Positions 1-9,068 of a DNA stretch of 64,000 nt are shown piece after piece. Each line of letters opens with the position of its first letter. Within the stretch, counting starts at the first letter, position 1. Under the pieces are notes generated by a model. The model saw only the letters and a program-made list of their open reading frames with translations, was not told the origin of the DNA and did not search any database. A program made the translations under genes and the position numbers. The stretch comes from Nocardioides seonyuensis (GTDB taxonomy: Bacteria; Actinomycetota; Actinomycetes; Propionibacteriales; Nocardioidaceae). The stretch is taken from NCBI RefSeq assembly GCF_004683965.1, contig NZ_CP038436.1, forward strand, positions 930,001-994,000, read 5' to 3'.

Positions 1-78
1 CGACGCGGGTGCCGCGGCTGCCATGACCGACGCGGCGAGCGCTCCGCTCGTGAGAATCGCGGTGAGGGGTCTCTTCAT
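1..78 (-). CDS. Secreted protein, N-terminal fragment cut by window edge
   Basis: Only the first 26 codons are inside the window. They read as a classical Sec signal peptide: a Lys-Arg pair after the initiator Met, a hydrophobic Ala/Leu-rich core, and an Ala-rich stretch that could hold a signal peptidase site. The ATG is preceded by an AAGGGA-type ribosome binding site about seven bases upstream. The mature part lies outside the window, so no function can be given. Confidence 0.6.
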   Translation of the reverse strand, partial: MKRPLTAILTSGALAASVMAAAAPAS

Positions 79-157
79 GTCCGGTCCCTTTCGACGCATC
101 ATCCAAAGGCCGGGGAGCCACCGCTGTCAACGACCTGGCGGTGGCCGTTCCCGCGGA

Positions 158-1678
158 TCACTCCAGCACGAGCGGCAGGTAGTCGCTGACGACGAACCGC
201 CCGTCGGTGCGCAGGCGCACCCACTGGATACCGGCCGGTCGGTCGTCGCGGTAGGTGACCAACGAGATCGAGGCGTCGCGGCGGGGCTTGCTGCCGACGG
301 CGATGGCGTACGCCGCACCGCCGGTGGTGCCGTTGATGAAGGTGTAACCCACCTCGCCGTCGGGGCCGACGACCGGGTCGGGCCCTGACTGCACGTGGGT
401 GTGGCCGCCGACCACGAGGTCCACGCAACCACGGTCCAGCGCCTCGCTCGCGATGTTGGTGTCATGGACGAGCAGGGTCGAGATCCGGTCCTCGGCGTCA
501 CATGCCTGGTCCGCAAGCCGTTGCTCCACCTCGGCGAAGGTCAGGCCCGTCTGGTCGCGCCAGTCCCCCAGCCCGCTGCTGCGTGGGTCGTGGACGCCCA
601 GCACCGGACCCAGTCCGTCGACGTCGGCGGTCTCTCCGTCCAGCATCGTCCAGCCGAGGTCGGCGAGGTAGTCGACGACGAACGGACCGTGGTCGTGGTT
701 GCCCGCGACACCGATGCGTTCGTAGTCGTCGAAGCTGCGGTTCAGCGAGTCGAGGCTGAAGGCCTCCCAAGGCTCTCCGGTCGAGGTGTCGTCACCCGCG
801 TCCAGGACGACGCTCGCGCCGCCGGCGTCGCCGATCGCGCGAGCGACCCGGTCCATGCCGATGTTGTCGTGCCGATCGCTCACGAGGAGCGCGACCGTCT
901 CGTCCTCCTCCGGCTGGCGAAGGTCGAGGTCAGCTGCGTCCGCCTCGGCCTCGTCGTAGAAGTCCTTGCTCTTCTCGTAGGTGTCCAAGGCGCTCTGGAG
1001 CAGCCGCTTGGTACCGAGCGTGGTCGGGCTGTTGCGGATCTCGACCGCGTCGGCCCCGTCCGGAAGGGAGAAGCCCGACAGGAACGCGTCGAGCGGCACC
1101 CAGCCGCGTTGCTGCTCCTGGGTGTCCTCACCTCTCTCCCAGGGCTGCCACAGCAGCATCGGCAGGAGTGCGAGCATCGTGAAGCCGATCAGGCCGCGCC
1201 GGGTGCGCAGCCCGCGGAAGAGCTCGCCGCGACGGTGCGGCCCGAGCAGGAGCCACACCGCGACGGGTACGAGCGCGAGCGCAGTGGCGCGGATCCCGGC
1301 GGTGAGCGCCATGTCGCGCACCACGGCCTCGATCTTCGCGAGCTGGGCCGTCGGGTCGCTGGCGATGAAGGCGTACCGCTGGATGAGCTCCTCGGGAGAG
1401 TTGGCCTCGGTCTTCCCGAGCGTGATGTCGACCCCGACGGCGTTGCCGGTCGAGAGCCTGAAGTCCGGGAGGAGCGGTCCGGTGTGGACGACCGCCGCTC
1501 CCCCGAGGGTCGGGCGGACCTCGGCGTCGTGGCTGGCGAGGACCACGGTGCGGCTCCCACCCAGGAACAGCCACAGGAAAGCAGCCAGGAACACTGCGAG
1601 CGCGACGACGACCAGCGCGGTGCTGGTCAGCACGCGCCAGGAGCGGCTCGTGTCAGGCGCGGGCTTGCGCGATCGCAT
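158..1678 (-). CDS. Membrane-anchored metallophosphoesterase
   Basis: A 506-residue protein with a membrane segment near residues 16-40, about 90 extracytoplasmic residues, two more hydrophobic segments (about 132-148 and 165-182), and a C-terminal calcineurin-like phosphoesterase domain from about residue 260. The metal-site motifs are in order: SDRHDN (about 268), GDD (about 294), GNHD (about 326), VHD, and GGHTH (about 424). Such enzymes use two metal ions to hydrolyse phosphodiesters or phosphomonoesters; the substrate is unknown. The ATG chosen overlaps the end of rlmB by 26 bases, so the two are probably co-transcribed. A GTG 15 codons further in would also keep the first membrane segment. 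Confidence 0.8.
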   Translation of the reverse strand: MRSRKPAPDTSRSWRVLTSTALVVVALAVFLAAFLWLFLGGSRTVVLASHDAEVRPTLGGAAVVHTGPLLPDFRLSTGNAVGVDITLGKTEANSPEELIQRYAFIASDPTAQLAKIEAVVRDMALTAGIRATALALVPVAVWLLLGPHRRGELFRGLRTRRGLIGFTMLALLPMLLWQPWERGEDTQEQQRGWVPLDAFLSGFSLPDGADAVEIRNSPTTLGTKRLLQSALDTYEKSKDFYDEAEADAADLDLRQPEEDETVALLVSDRHDNIGMDRVARAIGDAGGASVVLDAGDDTSTGEPWEAFSLDSLNRSFDDYERIGVAGNHDHGPFVVDYLADLGWTMLDGETADVDGLGPVLGVHDPRSSGLGDWRDQTGLTFAEVEQRLADQACDAEDRISTLLVHDTNIASEALDRGCVDLVVGGHTHVQSGPDPVVGPDGEVGYTFINGTTGGAAYAIAVGSKPRRDASISLVTYRDDRPAGIQWVRLRTDGRFVVSDYLPLVLE

Positions 1679-2603
1679 AGAGCGCCACCGACGCCGCCAC
1701 ACCGGCGTTGAGCGACTCGAGCTGGTTGCCCATGGGGATCGAGACGAGCTGGTCGCAGGTCTCGGACACGAGCCTGCCCAGCCCCTTGCCCTCGGACCCG
1801 ACGACCACCACGAGCGGCCCGTCGGCCAGGTCGAGGTCGGGCAGGCTCACCTCGCCGTCGGCAGCCAGGCCGACCACCATGCAGCCCGCCTCCTGGTAGG
1901 CCTTGAGCTGGCGGGTGAGGTTGACCGCCTGCGCGATGGGGATCCGGGCCGCGGCGCCGGCGCTGGTCTTCCACGCGGCCGCCGTCATGCCGGCGGCACG
2001 ACGCTCCGGGATGAGGACGCCGTGGGCGCCGAACCCGGACGCCGAGCGGATGACCGCACCGAGGTTGCGCGGGTCGGTCACCGAGTCGAGCGCGACGATC
2101 AGGGCCGGCTCGCCCAGCTCGGCAGCCCGGTCGAGCAGGTCGTCGGGGTGGGCGTAGTCGAAGGACGGCAGCCGGGCGGCGAGCCCCTGGTGCACCGCGC
2201 CCCCGGTCATCCGGTCGAGCTCGTTGCGGGTGACCTCGAGCAGGGAGTGCCCCTGCTCGGCGGCCAGCTTGAACGCCTCACGCAGCCGGCCGTCGCGCTC
2301 CGCGCCCTCCGCGACGTAGACGCCGGTGATGGGGATGCCGGCCCTCAGCGCCTCGACGACGGAGTTGCGGCCGGCGACCCACTCGGCCTCGGTCGACTTC
2401 GTGACCCGCCGCTTGGGCCGGGTCTCCGCAGAACGCTCGGCGCGCTTGGCGGCCTTGTGGGCCTGGTGGTAGGGCCGGTCCTTGGCCTTGGGTGTCGGGC
2501 CGCGGCCCTCGAGCCCTCGGCGTACGCGACCGCCGGACCCGGCGGTGGGGTTGCCCTTGCCGGACTTCTTGATCGCGCCCTTGCGCTGCGAATTACCAGC
2601 CAT
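1653..2603 (-). CDS. rlmB: 23S rRNA (guanosine-2'-O-)-methyltransferase, SpoU/TrmH family
   Basis: A 316-residue SpoU-family (knotted) methyltransferase. Residues 1-75 are a Lys/Arg-rich extension common in actinobacterial members. Next come the L30e-like substrate-binding domain (GRNSVVEAL at the start) and the catalytic domain with the three SpoU motifs: NLGAVIRSA, VVVGSEGKGLGR and IPMGNQLESLNAG. The family 2'-O-methylates a ribose in 23S rRNA using S-adenosylmethionine. Its ATG overlaps the cysS stop as TGATG, so translation is coupled; cysS-rlmB is a common actinobacterial pair. The exact target nucleotide is inferred from family and synteny. Confidence 0.92.
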   Translation of the reverse strand: MAGNSQRKGAIKKSGKGNPTAGSGGRVRRGLEGRGPTPKAKDRPYHQAHKAAKRAERSAETRPKRRVTKSTEAEWVAGRNSVVEALRAGIPITGVYVAEGAERDGRLREAFKLAAEQGHSLLEVTRNELDRMTGGAVHQGLAARLPSFDYAHPDDLLDRAAELGEPALIVALDSVTDPRNLGAVIRSASGFGAHGVLIPERRAAGMTAAAWKTSAGAAARIPIAQAVNLTRQLKAYQEAGCMVVGLAADGEVSLPDLDLADGPLVVVVGSEGKGLGRLVSETCDQLVSIPMGNQLESLNAGVAASVALYAIAQARA

Positions 2604-4012
2604 CACACACTCCCCTGCTCGATCGACCACCGCGGACCAGCCGGGGTGTCCTCGATCTCGATGCCGGCCGCCTTGATGCGGTCGCGGATGGCGTCTGCCC
2701 GTGCCCAGTCCTTGGTCTCGCGGGCCGCCTGGCGGTCCTCCAGGAGGCCGGCGACCAGGGCGTCGACGACGGCGGTGAGCTCGTCGCTGCCCGACCCGGC
2801 GTCGCCCCACGCGGGGTCGGCGGGGTTGAGCCCGAGGACGTCGAGCATGGCCACGACCTGTCCGAACTGGGCCGCCACGTCCGTCCCGTCGGCGAGGAGC
2901 CGGTTGCCCTCGCGGACGACGTCGTGGATCACCGCCACGGCGGCAGCCGTGCCGAGGTCGTCATCCATCGCCTGGACGAAGGCGTCCGGGAGGGAGGCGA
3001 ACCACTCGGCGACGTGTCCGGCAGCGCGGTCGAGGAACGACTCGATGCGCTGGAAGGCCTTCGCCGCCTCGTCGAGCGCCTCGAAGGAGAACTCCACGTG
3101 GGACCGGTAGTGGGCGCTGACCATGTAGTAGCGCAGCTCGATGCCGCGGACGCGCTCCAGCACCGAGGGGACGAGGAGGGAGTTGCCGAGCGACTTGCTC
3201 ATCTTCTCGCCGGCCGTGGTGATCCACGCGTTGTGGAGCCAGTAGGACGCGAAGGGCCGTCCGGCCGCGCGCGACTGGGCCTGCTCGTTCTCGTGGTGCG
3301 GGAAGCGCAGGTCGACGCCTCCGCCGTGGATGTCGAAGGCCGCGCCGAGGTACTTGCCGGCCATGGCGGAGCACTCGATGTGCCAGCCGGGACGACCACG
3401 ACCCCATGGCGAGGGCCACGACGCGGTGGCCGGCTCGGTCGCCTTGTGCCCCTTCCACAGGGCGAAGTCTCGGGGATCGCGCTTGCCGCGCGGGTCAGCG
3501 TCGCCGGCGGGCTCCATGTCCTCGACGCGCTGCCTGGTCAGCTCGCCGTAGGACGACCACGAGCGGACGTCGAAGTAGACGTCGCCGCTGCCGTCCTCGG
3601 CGGCGTAGGCGTGGCCGCGCGAGATCAGCTCCTCGATGAGCTCGACGATCTCCGGGACGTGCCCGGTGGCGCCCGGCTCGTAGGTCGGGGGCAGGACGTT
3701 GATCGCCGCAAGGGACTTGTCGAGCTCGCGGTGCATGCGTTGGGCCAGGGCGTACCAGTGGACTCCCTGGTCTGCAGCCTTGGTCAGGATCTTGTCGTCG
3801 ATGTCGGTGACGTTGCGGATGAGGTCGACGTCGTAGCCGCTGGCCTCGAGCCAGCGACGCAGCACGTCGAAGTTGACGGCCGAGCGCACGTGCCCGACGT
3901 GCGGCTCCGACTGGACCGTCAGCCCGCAGACGTAGATGCCGGCCTTCCCCTCCTCGAGGGGCACGAAGTCACGGACTTCGCGGGTCGCGGTGTCGTGGAG
4001 GCGCAGGGTCAC
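2603..4012 (-). CDS. cysS: Cysteinyl-tRNA synthetase
   Basis: A 469-residue class I aminoacyl-tRNA synthetase that charges tRNA-Cys. Visible are the HIGH-type motif as PHVGH near residue 38, the Cys of YVCGLTV plus HIECS and HHENE as the zinc/cysteine-binding residues, the KMSKS motif (EKMSKSLGN, about residue 270), and the helical C-terminal anticodon-binding part. The length fits CysS rather than the shorter mycothiol ligase MshC. It is the first gene of a cysS-rlmB-phosphoesterase run. Confidence 0.96.
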   Translation of the reverse strand: MTLRLHDTATREVRDFVPLEEGKAGIYVCGLTVQSEPHVGHVRSAVNFDVLRRWLEASGYDVDLIRNVTDIDDKILTKAADQGVHWYALAQRMHRELDKSLAAINVLPPTYEPGATGHVPEIVELIEELISRGHAYAAEDGSGDVYFDVRSWSSYGELTRQRVEDMEPAGDADPRGKRDPRDFALWKGHKATEPATASWPSPWGRGRPGWHIECSAMAGKYLGAAFDIHGGGVDLRFPHHENEQAQSRAAGRPFASYWLHNAWITTAGEKMSKSLGNSLLVPSVLERVRGIELRYYMVSAHYRSHVEFSFEALDEAAKAFQRIESFLDRAAGHVAEWFASLPDAFVQAMDDDLGTAAAVAVIHDVVREGNRLLADGTDVAAQFGQVVAMLDVLGLNPADPAWGDAGSGSDELTAVVDALVAGLLEDRQAARETKDWARADAIRDRIKAAGIEIEDTPAGPRWSIEQGSV

Positions 4013-4111
4013 CCGGCAAGTCTAGGGGCGCGGGGACGGCGCACCCGATTCCCCGCTGCACGGCACCGACCCCGATTGTGTGACTACTGTGACGGATGGG
4101 ACTTTGCGGGT

Positions 4112-4117
4112 TATCGT
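4112..4117 (+). promoter_or_regulatory. -10 box (TATCGT) for a leaderless start
   Basis: TATCGT lies six bases before the GTG of the C39 protease gene. With so little room the transcript should begin at or next to the start codon. No Shine-Dalgarno sequence is present. Confidence 0.5.
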
Positions 4118-4123
4118 CCTTCG

Positions 4124-5329
4124 GTGGTACGACGACTTCTCCCCGCCCTGGTCCTGGCCCTCACCGCCGCGCCCCTCGTGCAGGTCGCCCCGACGGCGGC
4201 GGCCACGCAGGCGACGGACGGACGCCGTGCCGCTTCGCAGGTGCAGCTGGCCTCGTGGTCGACCTACGGCGACTTCAAGGCAGGCAAGCGCCGAGGCGCC
4301 AAGGCCTCCCAGGGCGCGCTGTGGATCAAGACGCCTCGACCCGCCCAGGTCGCAGGACGCACGTGGGACTCGGCGCGCTGGACCTCGCCCTGGGCCGAGA
4401 CCGGCTTCCCCGCCACCTCGGTGATCCCCAGCTGGGAGGCCACCACCCCCGGACGGAGCATGGTCCGGATCGAGGTGCGCGGACGCGCCGCCGACGGCGC
4501 GATCGGCAGCTGGGACACGGTCGCCGACTGGTCCACCCGCAACAGCCCGACGATGCGCACCACCCACTCCGGCCAGGCCGACGACCTCGGCCGCGTCAGC
4601 GTCGACACCTGGATGGCCACGACCCCGGTCACCGCCTGGCAGGTCCGGGCGACACTCCTGCGCAAGCCGGGCAAGGCCCACGCAGTCAGCATCCAGCGGA
4701 TCGGTGGCGTGGCCAGCACGACCGGTCCCGCGGGCGCCACCTCGCTCCCGGGCCCGGGGGTCGGCACGGTCCTGGACGTGCCGTCGTACTCCCAGATGGC
4801 GCACGAGGGGCACTACCCGCAGTGGGGCGGCGGCGGTGAGGCGTGGTGCTCGGCGGCGTCGACCGCGATGGTCCTGGGCTACTACGGCCTGCTGCCCGAG
4901 CCCCGCGGGATCACCGCCGGGCACGTCGACGCCGTCGTCGACCACACCGCGAAGAAGGTCTTCGACCACGGCTACGACGGCACCGGCAACTGGGCCTTCA
5001 ACACCGCCTACGCGGCCACGCTCGTCGCCGGCGACTCCTACGTCACCCGGCTGCGCGACCTGCGCGAGGCCGAGGACCACATCGCAGCCGGCGTCCCGCT
5101 GGTCGTGTCGGTCGCGTTCGGCCGCAACCAGCTCAGCGGCGCGCCCATCTCGGCCAGCAACGGCCACCTCCTCGTGGTCGTCGGCTTCGAGGCCGACGGC
5201 GACGTGGTCGTCAACGACCCGGCCGGTGCGACGAACGGCGAGGTCAGGCGGGTCTACGACCGCGCCCAGTTCGAGCGCCTGTGGCTCACCGCCTCCGGCG
5301 GCACTGCCTACGTGATCCGCAACAGCTGA
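4124..5329 (+). CDS. Secreted C39-like cysteine peptidase
   Basis: A 401-residue protein starting at GTG with a Sec signal peptide (Arg-Arg, then a Leu/Ala core, ending near residue 27). The middle is a carbohydrate/lectin-like or structural part rich in Trp and Ser. The C-terminal 170 residues look like the peptidase_C39_2 fold: Cys about 242 in EAWCSAAS, His about 348 in NGHLLVVVGF, and an Asp/Asn about 365 in VNDPAG. Such proteins are exported papain-like proteases or amidases. It stands alone between divergent cysS and the downstream hydrolase; the substrate is unknown. Confidence 0.85.
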   Translation: MVRRLLPALVLALTAAPLVQVAPTAAATQATDGRRAASQVQLASWSTYGDFKAGKRRGAKASQGALWIKTPRPAQVAGRTWDSARWTSPWAETGFPATSVIPSWEATTPGRSMVRIEVRGRAADGAIGSWDTVADWSTRNSPTMRTTHSGQADDLGRVSVDTWMATTPVTAWQVRATLLRKPGKAHAVSIQRIGGVASTTGPAGATSLPGPGVGTVLDVPSYSQMAHEGHYPQWGGGGEAWCSAASTAMVLGYYGLLPEPRGITAGHVDAVVDHTAKKVFDHGYDGTGNWAFNTAYAATLVAGDSYVTRLRDLREAEDHIAAGVPLVVSVAFGRNQLSGAPISASNGHLLVVVGFEADGDVVVNDPAGATNGEVRRVYDRAQFERLWLTASGGTAYVIRNS

Positions 5330-5381
5330 GGTCTCCACACGGCCTGCCCGACTGATGGGCGGCACGAGAGCCCCCGGTCGC

Positions 5382-5406
5382 TTGACAGTAGCGTGCGATG
5401 TGTCAA
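5382..5406. promoter_or_regulatory. Palindromic operator candidate over a promoter
   Basis: Perfect 6-base arms TTGACA and TGTCAA with a 13-base spacer lie 62 bases upstream of the hydrolase ATG. A possible -10 box, TAGCGT, sits inside the spacer (5389-5394), so a repressor bound to both arms would cover the promoter. The binding protein is unknown. Confidence 0.4.
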
Positions 5407-5467
5407 ACAGTTCGACACCTCACCGATGCCCGCACGTCACGACAGACCGATTCCCGGAGGTTCGGCC

Positions 5468-6283
5468 ATGCCGCTCTCACAGCTCGTCCTCGACCGGAAG
5501 GGCGCCGGCGAGACCGTGGTCCTGATCCACGGGATCGGGCATCGCCGCCAGGCGTGGTACCCGATCTTCGACCGGCTCAGCGAGCGCTACGACGTCATCG
5601 CCGTCGACCTCGCAGGCTTCGGCGACTCCCCTCCCTACGCCCCCGGGATCCCCTATGACATGGAGAACGCCTGCCGCGACCTCACCGCGAACTTCGCCGA
5701 GTGGGGCATCGAGCGCCCGCACGTCGTGGGCAACTCGCTCGGCGGCGCGATCGCTCTCGAGCTTGCCTCACGCGGCCTGGTCTCCTCGGTCACTGCCCTG
5801 AGCCCGGCAGGCTTCTTCCGGCGCTTCGACTTCCTCCGCGCCCTCGCGATCCTGGGCTTCCTGCGGCTCACCAGCCAGGCTCCCGACGCCGTCCTCCGCG
5901 CGGTGGCGAGGTCGTCGTGGGGCCGCCGGCTCATCGGCTTCACGCTCTTCGCCCACCCCGAGCGTCACGACTTCGACGCGGTCTACGGCGACGCACAGGC
6001 CCTCAAGCACTGCCGCGCGTTCGCCGGTGTCGCGCGCGCCGGCGCCCGCTACGAGTTCGACCGGACGGTCGAGGTGCCCACCACGATCGCCTGGGGGACG
6101 GCCGACCGGATCCTGCCCTACGTCCAGTCCGGGATCGCGGCGTCACGCCTCCCCGGTGCCGTGCACGTGCCGCTCGTGGGCGCCGGGCACGTGCCGATGG
6201 TGGACGCCCCGGACCGCATCATCGAGCTGATCGACCAGACCGTCGCTCGGGCTCAGGAGGGCGAGCTGACGACCTCGGCCTGA
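5468..6283 (+). CDS. Alpha/beta hydrolase
   Basis: A 271-residue alpha/beta-fold hydrolase. The oxyanion-hole HGIG motif is near residue 20, the nucleophile elbow GNSLGG puts Ser at about 90, the acid is Asp about 213 (GTADRILP), and the catalytic His is about 241 (GAGHVPM). A lid region lies between residues 120 and 190. The ATG is chosen because CCGGAGG precedes it by seven bases; an upstream in-frame ATG has no such site. The family includes esterases, C-C hydrolases and epoxide hydrolases, and nothing here fixes the substrate. Confidence 0.88.
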   Translation: MPLSQLVLDRKGAGETVVLIHGIGHRRQAWYPIFDRLSERYDVIAVDLAGFGDSPPYAPGIPYDMENACRDLTANFAEWGIERPHVVGNSLGGAIALELASRGLVSSVTALSPAGFFRRFDFLRALAILGFLRLTSQAPDAVLRAVARSSWGRRLIGFTLFAHPERHDFDAVYGDAQALKHCRAFAGVARAGARYEFDRTVEVPTTIAWGTADRILPYVQSGIAASRLPGAVHVPLVGAGHVPMVDAPDRIIELIDQTVARAQEGELTTSA

Positions 6284-6307
6284 CTGCCGCGCCGCCGTCC
6301 GTCGCCG

Positions 6308-7825
6308 TCACGTGGCTGTGAACTCGACCGTGTGCCACCCGGTGGCGCCGTCGGGTACGACGTCCTGGCGCACGCCGGTCTGCGTCTCACCGTCCGCACC
6401 GATCGCCCGGACACGCACGCCGTGGTCCCCGGCCGGCACGTCCAGGGTGAGCGCCCACTGGACCCAGGTGTCGACCGACGGCACCTCCGCCAGCTCCGCG
6501 CGCTCCCAGGACCGACCGTCGAGGGAGACCTCCACGCCGTCGATCCCGGTGTGCTGGTGCCACGCCACACCGCCGAACGTCACCTGCCCCGCCGGCACGT
6601 CCGCTCCCGACCGGGGCACGTCGATGCGGGAGGCGATCTTGGCCGGTCCCTGCTCGGCCCACCCCTTGACGGTCCAGAAGGTGTCCACGTCGGCGAAGCG
6701 CGTCACCTCGAAGTCGACGACCCACTTGGTCGCGGAGACGTAGCCGTAGAGACCGGGCACGATCGAGCGCACCGGGAAGCCGTGCTCGATCGGCAGCGGT
6801 CGGCCGTTCATCGCCACCGCCAGCATCGCGTCGCGGTCGTCGGTCAGTGCGGCCAGCGGCGTCGCGCAGTCCCAGCCGTCGTGGGACGTCTGCCGGACGC
6901 AGTCCGCCCCTTCTCGCACACCCGCCTCGGCCAGCAGGTCGGCGATGCGGACCCCGCTCCAGCGGGCGTTGCCGACGAGGTCCCCACCCACCGGGTTGCT
7001 CACGCAGCTCAGCGTCACCCACGACTCGGTCAGCTTGCGTGAGACGAGCTCGTCGAAGCCGATGACGAGCTCCCGGTCGACGAGCCCGTGGATGCGCAGC
7101 GACCACTCGGCAGGCTCGATCGTGGGCACCGAGATCGCGGTGTCGATGCGGTAGAAGTCGTCGTTGGGGGTCTGCCACGGACTGACCCCGCGCACACCGA
7201 TCGTCGCGGAAGCGGGGCTGGGACGACGCGTCACGCCGTCGATGCGGAGCAGTCGACGACTGGTCTCGACGTGCCGTCGGGCCGAGCCGACCACGCGGCC
7301 GCCGATGGCGATGCCGGTGCCGGCGACCGCGACCGCACCCGCCACCAGGAGGAACACGCGGCGCTCACGCGACTCCAGGTCGGGCCGCCGGACGGCACGT
7401 CGCAACGGGTCAGTCAGCGCCGACTGGAGCGTGATCCACGTGATGAGCCCGGCCGCCACGGGCAGCACCTCGGCGGGCCCGGCACCTCGCTGGAGCAGGA
7501 CCGCGACGAGCCCCACGCCGGCCAGGACGAACCAGAGGATCACCGGCTTCCACCAGGAGCCGCGCGCGAGCAGTCCCGCCCACGCGAAGGCACCGAGCAG
7601 GAGGGCGAGCATCCCGATGACCAGCACCGGCTTGTCGGCGCTGCCCAGCAGGTCGATCGCCCGCTCGGTCACGGACCCGGGGGCGTGGCGGACCACCAGG
7701 TCGGCGACGGCGACGAAGGGCGACGCACGGATGGTGAGCACCATCGCCGCGGCGTAGCTGGTCGCCAGGCCCGCGAGGCCGGCCACGATGCCCGCGGCGA
7801 CCCAGGGCATTCGGCTGGTGCTCAC
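6308..7825 (-). CDS. Membrane sulfite oxidase-like molybdopterin oxidoreductase
   Basis: A 505-residue protein with about five N-terminal membrane helices (to residue 190), then a sulfite-oxidase-type molybdopterin domain (about 215-400) and a C-terminal Mo-cofactor dimerisation domain with an Ig-like fold. Cys about 275 in LSCVSN is placed as the molybdenum ligand, and [15 protein letters not shown] is a family signature. It is probably an extracytoplasmic oxidoreductase anchored in the membrane; the electron acceptor is not evident. The GTG at 7825 is preferred over the adjacent GTG because a CACAAT box is six bases upstream of it. Confidence 0.88.
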   Translation of the reverse strand: MSTSRMPWVAAGIVAGLAGLATSYAAAMVLTIRASPFVAVADLVVRHAPGSVTERAIDLLGSADKPVLVIGMLALLLGAFAWAGLLARGSWWKPVILWFVLAGVGLVAVLLQRGAGPAEVLPVAAGLITWITLQSALTDPLRRAVRRPDLESRERRVFLLVAGAVAVAGTGIAIGGRVVGSARRHVETSRRLLRIDGVTRRPSPASATIGVRGVSPWQTPNDDFYRIDTAISVPTIEPAEWSLRIHGLVDRELVIGFDELVSRKLTESWVTLSCVSNPVGGDLVGNARWSGVRIADLLAEAGVREGADCVRQTSHDGWDCATPLAALTDDRDAMLAVAMNGRPLPIEHGFPVRSIVPGLYGYVSATKWVVDFEVTRFADVDTFWTVKGWAEQGPAKIASRIDVPRSGADVPAGQVTFGGVAWHQHTGIDGVEVSLDGRSWERAELAEVPSVDTWVQWALTLDVPAGDHGVRVRAIGADGETQTGVRQDVVPDGATGWHTVEFTAT

Positions 7826-7831
7826 CACGCC

Positions 7832-7837
7832 ATTGTG
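7832..7837 (-). promoter_or_regulatory. -10-like box (CACAAT) for the sulfite oxidase-like gene
   Basis: CACAAT ends six bases before the GTG at 7825. It is a weaker match than the other leaderless boxes of this window. The gap to divergent ispF is only 23 bases, so upstream elements must lie inside ispF. Confidence 0.3.
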
Positions 7838-7848
7838 GCCGACCCGGC

Positions 7849-8346
7849 ATGATGCCGGATGTGACCACCCCGCGCATCGGCATCGGCACCGACGTCCACC
7901 GGCTCGTGGCGGGCGTGCCGCTGCACCTCGCCGGCCTCGCCTGGCCCGACGCGCCTCGCGGCCTGGAGGGGCATTCCGACGCCGACGTCGCGGCGCACGC
8001 CGCCTGTGACGCCCTTCTCTCCGCTGCCGGGCTCGGCGACCTGGGCAGCAACTTCGGCACCTCCGAGCCGGAGTGGGCCGGGGCCTCGGGCGCCACCTTG
8101 CTGGCCGAGACCACGCGCAGGGTTCGCGAGGCTGGGTTCGACATCGGCAACGTCGCCATCCAGGTGATCGGGAACGAGCCCCGGCTCGGCCCACGGCGCG
8201 CGGAGGCCGAGGCCGCCCTGTCGCAGGCTGCGGGGGCGCCGGTCACGGTGTCGGCCACGACGACCGACGGTCTCGGTCTCACCGGTCGCGGCGAAGGGGT
8301 GGCCGCGGTCGCCACCGCCCTGCTGACAACCTCCTCCGCCGGCTGA
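7849..8346 (+). CDS. ispF: 2-C-methyl-D-erythritol 2,4-cyclodiphosphate synthase
   Basis: A 165-residue enzyme of the MEP isoprenoid pathway. It converts CDP-methylerythritol 2-phosphate to the cyclic diphosphate with release of CMP. Typical motifs are RIGIGTDVH at the start (zinc-binding Asp and His), [17 protein letters not shown], and the C-terminal [13 protein letters not shown]. Two consecutive ATGs and a GTG four codons on are possible starts; the first is used. ispD follows after 26 bases, although ispD seems to have its own promoter. Confidence 0.95.
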   Translation: MMPDVTTPRIGIGTDVHRLVAGVPLHLAGLAWPDAPRGLEGHSDADVAAHAACDALLSAAGLGDLGSNFGTSEPEWAGASGATLLAETTRRVREAGFDIGNVAIQVIGNEPRLGPRRAEAEAALSQAAGAPVTVSATTTDGLGLTGRGEGVAAVATALLTTSSAG

Positions 8347-8359
8347 GCCGTCTGCCTCC

Positions 8360-8365
8360 TACGCT
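8360..8365 (+). promoter_or_regulatory. -10 box (TACGCT) for leaderless ispD
   Basis: TACGCT sits seven bases before the ispD ATG, with no ribosome binding site between. It suggests ispD is transcribed separately from ispF as a leaderless mRNA. Confidence 0.5.
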
Positions 8366-8372
8366 CTCGCCC

Positions 8373-9068
8373 ATGTCCACAGCCGTCGTCATCGTCGCCG
8401 CCGGGTCGGGCACGCGCGTGGGCGCAGGAGTCAACAAGGTGCTCCTCCCCCTGCTCGACCGGGCTGTCCTCGCCTGGTCGGTGCGTGACGCGCTCGCGGT
8501 CGCCGACCTGCACGCCGTCGTGGTCGTCGTACGCCCCCAGGACCGGCCCGCGGTCGCCGAGGCGCTGACTCCGCACCTCGGCGAGGCAGAGGTCCTGCTC
8601 GTCGACGGAGGAGCCACCCGTCACCAGTCGGAGTGGGCCGCCCTGCGGCTCCTGGCACCGGCGATCGAGGCAGGAGACGTCGACCTGGTGGCGATCCACG
8701 ACGGCGCCAGGCCACTGGCTGGGGTGGCGCTCTTCGAGTCCGCGCTGGCTGCTGCCCGTGACCACGGTGGTGCCATCCCCGTCCTTCCGGTCCGCGACGT
8801 CGTCACGACCGGGTCGGCAGCCGTCGAGGGTGAGCTCGGCGCCGTGCAGACACCGCAGGCCTTCCGTGCCGCCGACGTCCTCGCCGCCCATCGCGAGGCG
8901 GCCGCGACCGGGTTCGAGGGCACCGACACCGCAGCGGTGCTCGAGCACTGGGCAGCGCGCACCGGCACCGACGTCTCCGTGGTGGCGGTGCATGGCAGCG
9001 CGACCAACCTGAAGATCACCTTCGCCGAGGACGTGGCCGTGGCCGAGCGACTGCTCAGCCAGCGGTGA
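8373..9068 (+). CDS. ispD: 2-C-methyl-D-erythritol 4-phosphate cytidylyltransferase, short-armed
   Basis: A 231-residue cytidylyltransferase of the MEP pathway, making CDP-methylerythritol from MEP and CTP. The CTP site is intact: AAGSGTR and the Lys of NKVLLPL near the start, HDGARP, TPQAF, and the C-terminal NLKIT Lys. The segment that forms the dimer arm in known IspD (PxxDT(I/M)K ... R-G/A-x-L ... TPQ) is changed: it reads PVRDVV and is about nine residues shorter, so the arm Thr and Arg that normally reach into the partner's MEP site are not visible. The stop overlaps the convergent IspD-like gene by 14 bases. The call is firm; unaided activity is uncertain. Confidence 0.88.
   Translation: MSTAVVIVAAGSGTRVGAGVNKVLLPLLDRAVLAWSVRDALAVADLHAVVVVVRPQDRPAVAEALTPHLGEAEVLLVDGGATRHQSEWAALRLLAPAIEAGDVDLVAIHDGARPLAGVALFESALAAARDHGGAIPVLPVRDVVTTGSAAVEGELGAVQTPQAFRAADVLAAHREAAATGFEGTDTAAVLEHWAARTGTDVSVVAVHGSATNLKITFAEDVAVAERLLSQR

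Noticed and set aside
981..3110. 709-codon plus-strand frame across the phosphoesterase, rlmB and cysS genes
   Set aside because: It runs antisense through three well-supported genes and changes composition at each boundary, as a shadow frame would.
4022..5365. 447-codon minus-strand frame opposite the C39 protease gene
   Set aside because: The plus-strand frame has a signal peptide and catalytic motifs; the opposite frame is a compositional shadow without domains.
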